This document shows positions 1 to 6,010 of a DNA stretch of 9,135 bases, piece after piece. Position numbers and translations under genes: made by a program. This DNA comes from Gammaproteobacteria bacterium. GTDB taxonomy: Bacteria > Pseudomonadota > Gammaproteobacteria > Steroidobacterales > Steroidobacteraceae. The stretch lies in the NCBI GenBank assembly GCA_030040525.1, contig JASHTN010000188.1:1-9135 (forward strand), read 5' to 3'. How positions within the stretch are numbered: the stretch's first letter is position 1; each line of letters starts with the position of its first letter. The notes beneath the pieces are model-generated. The model did no database searches. It was not told where the DNA came from and was given only the letters and a program-made list of their open reading frames with translations.

Positions 1-816
1 CTGCAGCCGCTCCTCGAGCGCGTGCGGGCCCTGCCGGAGGGAGTGCAGCCGCTGGCCCTCGCGGGGGCGCGCCGGACACTCGACTATCAGGACCCGGAGT
101 ATGCGGCGCTCTACCTTACGCGGCTCGAGCGCATCGCGGCCCTCGATGCGAAAGTGCCGGCTGAGGGCTGCCGTCTGACCGAGGCTACGGCGCGCGGGCT
201 CGCGCTCTGGATGAGCTTTGAGGACACGATCCGGGTTGCCGAGCTCAAGACGCGCGCGGCGCGCTTCGAGCGGGTCCGCCATGAGATCCGCGCGCAGCCC
301 GGACAGCTCTGGGGCATCACGGAGTTCATGCGGCCGCGCGTTCAGGAGCTGGCCGGCACTTTGCCTGCAGGGCTCGGAGCCTGGGTGCTGCGCTCGGCGC
401 GCCTCTCGCGCTGGCTCGGACGGTGGACGGGCGGCAAGCAGATCCGCACCGGCACGGCGCGCGGCTTCCTGCTCCTCTATGCGCTGGCGGGCCTGAAGCG
501 CTGGCGGCGCGGAACGCTGCGCTACAGGGAGGAGAACGCGCGGATCGAGGCGTGGCTGGCCTCGATCGAGCATCAGGCAGCCGCAGCGTACGCGCTGGCG
601 GTCGAGCTCGCGCGCGCCCAGCGGCTCATCAAGGGCTACGGCGAGACGCACGAGCGCGGCTGGCGCAACTTCTGCACGCTCATGCGGCAGCTCGAGCGGC
701 TCGCCGCGCGGGCTGACGGGGCGGCGATCCTCTCGCGCCTGCAGGAGGCGGCGCTGGCCGACGAGGAGGGCCAGGCGCTGTCGCGCGAGATCGCGGCGCT
801 CGGCGCTGCCGCATGA
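1..816 (+). CDS. iorB: Indolepyruvate oxidoreductase beta-family protein, C-terminal part (5' end outside window)
   Basis: The reading frame is open from base 1, so this is the last 271 codons of a longer gene. The visible part resembles the C-terminal helical domain (DUF6537-type) that follows the gamma/beta POR domain in proteobacterial IorB-like proteins of about 500 residues. The recognisable stretches are DYQDPEYAALYL near visible residue 27, LALWMSFEDTIRVAELKTR near 65-83, and IKGYGETHERGWRNF near 212-226. Family knowledge: indolepyruvate:ferredoxin oxidoreductase converts aryl-pyruvates from aromatic amino acids to aryl-acetyl-CoA, using ThDP and Fe-S clusters in the alpha subunit and ferredoxin as acceptor. 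No catalytic residues can be checked because the N-terminal domain is off the edge. A GTG at base 22 is in frame but is internal to the domain, not the start. The alpha subunit is expected immediately upstream. The stop overlaps the next start by four bases (ATGA). A decarboxylating oxidoreductase for non-aromatic 2-oxo acids remains possible. Confidence 0.75.
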   Translation: MQPLLERVRALPEGVQPLALAGARRTLDYQDPEYAALYLTRLERIAALDAKVPAEGCRLTEATARGLALWMSFEDTIRVAELKTRAARFERVRHEIRAQPGQLWGITEFMRPRVQELAGTLPAGLGAWVLRSARLSRWLGRWTGGKQIRTGTARGFLLLYALAGLKRWRRGTLRYREENARIEAWLASIEHQAAAAYALAVELARAQRLIKGYGETHERGWRNFCTLMRQLERLAARADGAAILSRLQEAALADEEGQALSREIAALGAAA

Positions 817-1865
817 CGGCCCCGGTTGTTGCACGGCTGAAACCCTGTCTCGTGACGCTCAAGGGCGGCCGGACCTACTTCTGGTGCCGCTGCGGCCGCT
901 CGGCCAATCAGCCCTTCTGCGACGGGTCCCACCAGGGCACGGGCTTCGAGCCGTTGCAGGTGGCGCTGCGCGAGGACGAGGAAGTGCTGCTCTGCGGCTG
1001 CAAACACACCGGCGGTGCGCCCTTCTGCGACGGCACGCATACCAACCTGCCGGGCGGCTCGCCGCTCGACGATCCGCGGAGCGCCGAGAACCTGCGCATC
1101 CCGCGCGTCACGCACCGCGAGGGTCCGCGCGCGCGCCTGAACGGCGGCTGTTATGTAGTCTCGCCGGCGCTCGCCGAGTGGCAGCGGCGCGGCGCACTGC
1201 GCTACAGCTGCCTAGTCAACGGTGAGCTGGGCGCGCTTTATCAGACGCAGGTGCTCCTCGAAGTGAGCGGCGGTGCATCACCGGTGCTGTCGTTCGGTAA
1301 GCGCGAGGTGATCCTGTTCGTGGCGGACGGGACTGGCACCGTCGACATCTCCGGGCGGGAATTCACCGTGGCTGCGACCGACGGCGTTTACGTCCGGCCC
1401 GGCGAGGCGCTGCAGCTCGCCGCGCGCGGCGCGGCGGCGCTCCGGGTATTTGCGCTCGCCTGTCCGCTCGGCGAGCTCGAGTGGCCGGCCGGCATGCCGG
1501 CCAACTTCGATCACGGCTTTCCACAGCGCGTGGTGTCGGTCGACGCCGCGCAGCGCATCGCGACGGGCCCGCGCTATTTCCAGATCCTGGTCGACAAGCG
1601 GATCGGCTCCCGGGTCATTACGCAGTTCATCGGCCACATCCCGCGGTCGAAGGCCGCGCCCCACCGGCACCTGTACGAGGAGGCGATCATCGTGCTGTCG
1701 GGCGAGGGCTGCATGTGGACCGAAGACCGCAAGGCGCACGTCGCTGCGGGCGACGTCATCTTCCTGCCCCGCAAGCAGCTGCACTCACTCGAGGCGACTT
1801 CCGCCGGCGGCATGGACGTCGTCGGCGTGATCTGTCCCGGGGACAATCCGAGCATCACCTATTGA
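813..1865 (+). CDS. Double-CDGSH iron-sulfur / bicupin fusion protein
   Basis: This 350-residue protein has an unusual architecture. Residues about 10-80 carry two complete CDGSH motifs: C25-x-C27-x8-C36-D-G-S-H40 and C61-x-C63-x8-C72-D-G-T-H76. Each has the 3Cys-1His ligand set that binds a [2Fe-2S] cluster in mitoNEET/MiNT-type proteins. After a linker come two cupin-like barrels. The first, about 135-220, lacks the HxH metal motif and looks structural. The second, about 255-345, has H284-x-H286-x3-E290-x6-G and G313-x5-P319-x4-H324, a full 3His-1Glu metal site, with Lys at 321 where the cupin motif usually has Gly. No signal peptide or membrane segment is seen, so it is probably cytosolic. 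It starts with ATG inside the ATGA overlap with the upstream gene, which suggests translational coupling. The reaction is unknown: a cupin dioxygenase fed by its own Fe-S donor, or a sensor or electron carrier for the oxidoreductase, are both possible. The domain calls are firm; the function is inference. Confidence 0.85.
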   Translation: MTAPVVARLKPCLVTLKGGRTYFWCRCGRSANQPFCDGSHQGTGFEPLQVALREDEEVLLCGCKHTGGAPFCDGTHTNLPGGSPLDDPRSAENLRIPRVTHREGPRARLNGGCYVVSPALAEWQRRGALRYSCLVNGELGALYQTQVLLEVSGGASPVLSFGKREVILFVADGTGTVDISGREFTVAATDGVYVRPGEALQLAARGAAALRVFALACPLGELEWPAGMPANFDHGFPQRVVSVDAAQRIATGPRYFQILVDKRIGSRVITQFIGHIPRSKAAPHRHLYEEAIIVLSGEGCMWTEDRKAHVAAGDVIFLPRKQLHSLEATSAGGMDVVGVICPGDNPSITY

Positions 1866-3259
1866 GCCTCGACTCGATCAGCGAGCGTGAAGGCGGCCTG
1901 CGGCGCAGCCTGGGCCCGACGCAGATCGTCATGATCGGGCTCGGTGGGGCGATCGGCACCGGGCTCTTCATGGGCAGCGGGCTCGCCATCGGCTATGCGG
2001 GACCTGCGGTGATCCTCAGCTACGGGCTGGCGGGATTCGTGGCGCTGGTGATGGTCTTCAGTCTCTCCGAGATGGCCGTCGTGCACCCGGCCGCCGGCTC
2101 CTTTGGCACCTATGCCGAGATGTACCTCAATCCCTGGGCGGGGTTCGTCGTGCGCTACACCTACTGGGTCGGGCAGGTGATCGCGATCGGTGGCGAGGCG
2201 GTGGCGGCGGGCCTCTACATGCGCTTCTGGTACCCGGGCGTACCGGTGTGGATGTGGGCGCTCGGCTTCGGGATCGTGCTGCTGTATCTCAACTCACGCT
2301 CGGTGAGCAATTTCGGCACGGTCGAATCCTGGCTCGCGCTCATCAAGGTGGCCGCGATCGTGCTCTTCATCATCCTCGGGACCGCCGGAATTCTCGGTCT
2401 CGGCCGCCCCGCCGTCGGCTTTCACAATCTCGCCGGCCTTCCGGGCGGCTTCATGCCACAGGGCCTCTCGGGGGTGTGGCGGGCGGTGATCGTCAGCATC
2501 TTCGCCTTCTACGGCATCGAGGTGATCGCCGTCACCTCGGGTGAGGCGCAGAACCCGCGCGTCTCGATTCCCGCGGCGCTGCGCAGCATGCTGCTCAGGC
2601 TGTTTCTCTTTTATGTGCTCGCCGTGGGCGTCATCGTCACCACGGTGCCGTGGACCGCAACCGGGGTGCAGGTGGTGGCGCAGAGCCCCTTTGTCACTGT
2701 GTTCCAGCATTCCGGCATCCGCCATGCCGCCGGCATCATGAACTTCGTGGTGATCAGCGCGGCGCTCTCCAGCATGAACACCAACATCTACCTGTGCGCG
2801 CGCATGCTGTTCTCGCTGTCGCGCGGCCGCTATGCGCCGCGCCTCCTCGGCACCTTGAGCGCCAGCGGCGTCCCGGTCGCGGCCATCCTGACCTCCGGCG
2901 CCTGCATCCTGGTGGCGGCCGCGGTGTCGATCTTCACCCCCGACGCTTACGCTTATCTCCTCGGGGTCGCGCTGTTCGCCGGGATTCTCGTCTGGATGTT
3001 CATTCTCGCCAGTCATCTGAGCTTCAGGCGCCGGCACCGCCGGGCGCAGCTGCCGGTGCGCATGCCGCTCTTTCCGTGGATGCAGTGCGCCGGGCTGCTG
3101 GTGCTCGCGGCCGTGCTGGTCACCATGGGATTGGATCCCAAGCTGTACGTCTCCTGGGTGTACGGCATTCCCTGGCTGCTGCTGGTCAGCGGCGCCTACT
3201 TCCTCCGGAAGATGCGCCGTCGCAGCGCGCTGCCCGCGCAAGGCGCCCTGAATGAGTGA
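1862..3259 (+). CDS. Amino-acid permease, APC superfamily (AAT-type)
   Basis: This is an inner-membrane amino-acid:proton symporter of 465 residues, the usual length for the AAT family, with about 12 hydrophobic segments. The APC signature GGAIGTG lies at residues 28-34 in the first membrane helix, where the family binds the substrate carboxyl and amino groups. HPAAGSFGTYAE follows at 75-86, FAFYGIEVIAVTSGEAQNP at 214-232, and LSSMNTNIYLCARMLFSLS at 302-320; all are placed as in GabP/AroP/LysP-like carriers. The start is chosen as TTG 1862: it gives a short polar N-terminus before helix 1 and a four-base TTGA overlap with the upstream stop. The only nearby in-frame ATG (1931) would cut into helix 1. 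A purine run, GGGGA, at 1839-1843 is too distant to be a good Shine-Dalgarno site, so coupling is likely. The substrate cannot be told from sequence; the neighbours suggest the amino acid degraded by this operon. An open frame reaching back to 1481 is only overlap with the cupin gene. Confidence 0.88.
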   Translation: MSLDSISEREGGLRRSLGPTQIVMIGLGGAIGTGLFMGSGLAIGYAGPAVILSYGLAGFVALVMVFSLSEMAVVHPAAGSFGTYAEMYLNPWAGFVVRYTYWVGQVIAIGGEAVAAGLYMRFWYPGVPVWMWALGFGIVLLYLNSRSVSNFGTVESWLALIKVAAIVLFIILGTAGILGLGRPAVGFHNLAGLPGGFMPQGLSGVWRAVIVSIFAFYGIEVIAVTSGEAQNPRVSIPAALRSMLLRLFLFYVLAVGVIVTTVPWTATGVQVVAQSPFVTVFQHSGIRHAAGIMNFVVISAALSSMNTNIYLCARMLFSLSRGRYAPRLLGTLSASGVPVAAILTSGACILVAAAVSIFTPDAYAYLLGVALFAGILVWMFILASHLSFRRRHRRAQLPVRMPLFPWMQCAGLLVLAAVLVTMGLDPKLYVSWVYGIPWLLLVSGAYFLRKMRRRSALPAQGALNE

Positions 3260-4445
3260 GGCAGCGAGGCGCAATACCGCGCCGGATTTCAAAGCGCTGC
3301 GGGGCCGTTTCCCGGTGCTCGCGCGCAAGACCTACCTCAACAGCGGCTCCTACTGTGCGCTCGCCGGGAGCGTGCGCCAGGCGATCAACGCCTATATGGA
3401 GGACCGGCTGCTCGTGGGGGCGAACTGGGACGTCTGGGTGACAAAGAACGAGGCGGTGCGGGCCGCCATGGCACGGGTGCTGCGGGCGAGTCCCGAGGAG
3501 ATCGCGGTGACCGCCTCCGCCTCCGCAGGCCTCAACGCGCTCGCCAGCGCGCTCGATTTCACCGGCCCGCGCAACAAGGTCGTGGTCAGCGACTTCGAGT
3601 TCCCGACCAACGCCCAGATCTGGCACGCCCAGGAGCCGCGCGGCGCGCGCGTCGTGCACGTGCCGCGCGCGCCCGACGGCTACATACCGCTGGAGCATTT
3701 CGCGCAGCTGATCGATGACGCGACGCAGCTCGTGGCCGTCACCCACGTGTGCTTCCGTAACGGCGCCCGGCTCGACATCCCCGGCATCGTGGCTCTCGCG
3801 CACGCCCGCGGCGCCCGGGTGCTGCTCGACTGCTACCAGGCGGTCGGTGCCCTGAGCGTCGACGTGCGCGCCCTCGATGTCGACTTCGCCGTCGGCGGCA
3901 TGCTCAAGTACCTGCTGGGAACGGCCGGCATCGGCTTCCTCTACGTGCGCGGCGCGCTGATCCCGGCCCTGCTACCGACCAACTCGGGCTGGTTTGCGCA
4001 GGAGCGGATCGCCGCCATGGACATCAGCGCCAACCGGCCGTCGCCGACGGCGCGGCGCTTCGAGGCGGGCACCCCGCCGGTCGTGAACTGCTATGCCGCC
4101 GCGGCGGGCCTCGACATCATCCTCGAAGTGGGTACCGATGCGATCGAGGCGCGCGTGCGGGAACTGACACGGCGTTGCATGAGGGGCCTCGAGCGCATCG
4201 GCTGGCCGAGCGTCACGCCCGCCGAGGACGCGCGCCGCGGCCCGATGGTCGCCGTTGCCGCGCGCGATGCGGCGCAGCTGTTCGCGCGGCTGATGGAGCA
4301 GGATATCGTCACCAGCTTCCGTGACGCGAACATCCGCGCCACGATTCACTTTTACAATTGCGAAGACGATATCGACGCTTTCCTCGCCGCGATGCGCCGC
4401 CATCGCGACGCGTTTCACCCCGGCACGGCGCAGTCGGCCGTCTGA
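3252..4445 (+). CDS. PLP-dependent enzyme, aminotransferase class V fold
   Basis: This is a 397-residue cytosolic fold-type I PLP enzyme, full length for the class V group (isopenicillin-N epimerase, cysteine desulfurase and kynureninase relatives). Visible landmarks are YLNSGSY at 28-34 (substrate-side start), TASASAGLNAL at 87-97 (phosphate-binding turn), H175 followed by FRNGARLDIPGI at 168-179, D193 in LLDCYQAVG (pairs with the pyridine nitrogen) with Q196, and the Schiff-base lysine K219 in GGMLKYLLGTAGIGFLYV. No conserved cysteine loop of a cysteine desulfurase or selenocysteine lyase is evident in the C-terminal third, so a transaminase, epimerase or C-C/C-S lyase role is more likely than sulfur transfer. 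The ATG overlaps the permease stop by eight bases. A weak AAGG at 3240-3243 sits eight bases upstream of it. It closes the operon and could supply the 2-oxo acid used by the oxidoreductase encoded at the left edge. The substrate is unknown. Confidence 0.85.
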   Translation: MSEAARRNTAPDFKALRGRFPVLARKTYLNSGSYCALAGSVRQAINAYMEDRLLVGANWDVWVTKNEAVRAAMARVLRASPEEIAVTASASAGLNALASALDFTGPRNKVVVSDFEFPTNAQIWHAQEPRGARVVHVPRAPDGYIPLEHFAQLIDDATQLVAVTHVCFRNGARLDIPGIVALAHARGARVLLDCYQAVGALSVDVRALDVDFAVGGMLKYLLGTAGIGFLYVRGALIPALLPTNSGWFAQERIAAMDISANRPSPTARRFEAGTPPVVNCYAAAAGLDIILEVGTDAIEARVRELTRRCMRGLERIGWPSVTPAEDARRGPMVAVAARDAAQLFARLMEQDIVTSFRDANIRATIHFYNCEDDIDAFLAAMRRHRDAFHPGTAQSAV

Positions 4446-4589
4446 AGCCGCCCCGGACCGGCCAGAGAGCAGGCCCGACCGGAGGGGGTCCGCCGCTCCT
4501 GCCACGCCAAAGCCCCTGCCATAGAGTTCTCGTGCGGGTGCCGGTACCCTTGTCGGTTGACCCGGGCCGGGCGCGGATGGGGATAGGGG

Positions 4590-5624
4590 ATGGCACAGGG
4601 CGGACATACCACGGTCATTCAGCGCGTGCTCGAGCGGCGCGCGCAGAAGCCGCCGACCACGGAGGAGGGCACGACGGCGACCGTCGCGGTGATGGTGCGC
4701 GTGCTGCCGCCGCCCAAGGCGCTGCTCGCGTTCCAGGAAGCTCCGCTGCGTGGGTACATGGAGCGGCGCATCCGCCCGGACCAGCTCGACTTCGAGTCGG
4801 TCGCCGACGAGTCGGAGGCGCTGCGCCGCTTCACCGCCGAGTTCCGCGCCGTCGTGCTCACCGACAATCCCGAGCTCATCCGCAAGCTCCGGGCACAGTC
4901 GGCCGCGCGCGCCCCCTACATCGTGTACGTCGCCGAGGTCGATGAGGCCGCCGAGCGCGAGACGGGTCTTGCCGCCGGCGCGGACGCGAGCATCGGGCGG
5001 CGCGTCTCGGACCGCGAGTTCGACGCGCAGATCGGGGCCGCCCGGCGCATCGCGGAGCTCGAGGCGGTGCTGCGCATCACGCTGGCGGAGAACCGCAAGC
5101 TCTCGGCGACCGACGATCTGACGCGGGTCGCGAGCCGGCGTTTTTTCGGCAAGCACTTTCCCCGCGAGGTCGACCGCGCCGGCCGCTATGGGCGGGCGCT
5201 GTCGCTCATTCTCTGCGACATCGACCACTTCAAGAGGATCAACGACACGCTCGGGCACTCCGCCGGTGACGACATCCTCAGGCAATTCGGTCCGCGGCTG
5301 CAGCGCGGCCTGCGCGCAGGCGTGGACTGGGTGGCGCGCATCGGCGGCGAGGAGTTCGCCGTCGTCATGCCGGAGACGGCCTACGAGGCCGCACTCGAGG
5401 TCGCGCGCAAGCTCAGGGCCGGCATCGCCCATACCCCCTTCAAGGTTGACAAGAAAGGCATCGATGTCACGGCGAGCTTCGGGCTGTGCGGTCTCGACCA
5501 GGTGCCCGCGCGCGAGTCGCACCTGGCCCAACGGGTGCTCAAGATTGCGGACGCCGCGCTCTATCGCAGCAAGAACGACGGCCGCAACCGCGTCACCGCC
5601 ACGCACCTGAAGACCAAGAGCTGA
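4590..5624 (+). CDS. Diguanylate cyclase with degenerate receiver-like N-terminal domain
   Basis: This 344-residue protein is predicted to make cyclic di-GMP from two GTP. Residues 1-32 are polar and probably disordered. Residues 33-150 have the alternating beta/alpha pattern of a response-regulator receiver. The acidic pair expected after strand 1 is absent (VRVLPPPKAL at 36-45), and the lysine expected after GAD is replaced by arginine (GADASIGRRVS). D92 in VVLTD is the only candidate phospho-acceptor, so it may be a pseudo-receiver. A helical linker (about 150-172) leads to the GGDEF domain. That domain has DDLTRVASRRFF at 175-186, the metal-binding D210 in LCDIDHFKRIND, the active-site GGEEF at 252-256 and the C-terminal DAALYRSKNDGRNRV at 321-335. 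The bases before GGEEF read A-G-V-D where an inhibitory RxxD site would lie, so feedback inhibition through that site is unlikely. There is no membrane helix. ATG 4590 is preceded by GGGGA at 4579-4583. It may be transcribed apart from the operon upstream. Confidence 0.9.
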   Translation: MAQGGHTTVIQRVLERRAQKPPTTEEGTTATVAVMVRVLPPPKALLAFQEAPLRGYMERRIRPDQLDFESVADESEALRRFTAEFRAVVLTDNPELIRKLRAQSAARAPYIVYVAEVDEAAERETGLAAGADASIGRRVSDREFDAQIGAARRIAELEAVLRITLAENRKLSATDDLTRVASRRFFGKHFPREVDRAGRYGRALSLILCDIDHFKRINDTLGHSAGDDILRQFGPRLQRGLRAGVDWVARIGGEEFAVVMPETAYEAALEVARKLRAGIAHTPFKVDKKGIDVTASFGLCGLDQVPARESHLAQRVLKIADAALYRSKNDGRNRVTATHLKTKS

Positions 5625-5633
5625 GGGCCTCAG
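5621..5633. repeat. Palindrome CTGAGG-G-CCTCAG at the convergent gene ends
   Basis: A 13-base perfect inverted repeat (6-base arms, one central base) contains both convergent stop codons: TGA 5622-5624 of the cyclase and, on the other strand, TGA 5632-5630 of the small secreted-protein ORF. With so short a loop, the realistic hairpin has a 4-base CTGA/TCAG stem and no following T-run on either strand, so it is a weak candidate for a bidirectional terminator and may be only a by-product of the abutting stops. Confidence 0.3.
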
Positions 5634-6010
5634 CGGCGCACGAGCCGGCGTGCATCCAGGGTGGCGGGGCCGCCGAGCGCGCTATTGGCAGGTGCGCGGT
5701 GTCCGGCGCCTGCGGCCACGGGCAGTCCCCCGGCAATACCCCGTGCGAGGGCCGGCCGGGCAACGGACAGCGCGCTCAGCGGTACCGTCCAGCGCAGTGG
5801 CGCGGGTATCGGACGCGCACCTCCAGCCGCCGGGGCGCGTGCACGAACCGGCGCCGGGGAGACATGCGGCGGCCGCGCGAGCCTTGGGGCAAGGGTGACG
5901 GGGTGCGTCCGGGCCTGAGGCGGAGCGCGCGCGGGGTCACGCGCACCGGCAGAGCTCGCGGCGAGCAGCGCGAGCAGACCGCAGACGAAGGCGCGGGATT
6001 CAGGGCGCAT
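5630..6010 (-). CDS. Putative small secreted basic protein
   Basis: I do not recognise this 126-residue product. From the ATG at 6010, the N-terminus reads MRPESRAFVCGLLALLAASSAGA: a positively charged start, a hydrophobic core at 7-18 and an A-x-A site (A21-G22-A23), a plausible Sec signal peptide. The mature part is rich in Ala, Pro and Arg, with almost no acidic residues (D25, D119), so it would be strongly basic. It has a single Trp (W74) in PLRWTVPLSAL and no Cys, so it does not look like a CusF-type metal chaperone. Support for a real gene: the start overlaps the permease stop by 11 bases, an AGGAG lies 10 bases upstream, and the frame fills the space exactly to five bases short of the convergent cyclase. 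Against: no family match, biased composition and high G+C, where chance ORFs are common. It accounts for the whole stretch from 5625 to 5999; nothing else convincing is seen there on either strand. Confidence 0.5.
   Translation of the reverse strand: MRPESRAFVCGLLALLAASSAGARDPARAPPQARTHPVTLAPRLARPPHVSPAPVRARAPAAGGARPIPAPLRWTVPLSALSVARPALARGIAGGLPVAAGAGHRAPANSALGGPATLDARRLVRR

Noticed and set aside
1481..1861. Longer permease start 127 codons upstream
   Set aside because: The added residues are an out-of-frame reading of the cupin domain, Arg/Ala/His-rich, and family members begin just before the GGAIGTG helix.
2294..3328. 344-codon minus-strand open frame opposite the permease
   Set aside because: Low-complexity His/Arg/Glu/Gly-rich translation, no recognisable motif, fully antisense to a conserved membrane protein.
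4454..4492. CGGACC ... GGTCCG inverted repeat after the PLP enzyme gene as an intrinsic terminator
   Set aside because: Only 6-base arms around a 27-base loop and no T-run after it; insufficient for a terminator call.
4557..4586. TTGACC followed about 18 bases later by GGATAG as a sigma-70-like promoter for the cyclase
   Set aside because: The -10 match is poor and would place the transcript start at or inside the ATG at 4590; no convincing promoter could be assigned in the 4446-4589 gap.
3972..5606. 544-codon open frame on the minus strand opposite the PLP enzyme and cyclase genes
   Set aside because: It lies antisense to two clearly recognised genes and reads as Arg/Ala/Gly-rich sequence with no domain; such frames are common in very G+C-rich DNA.
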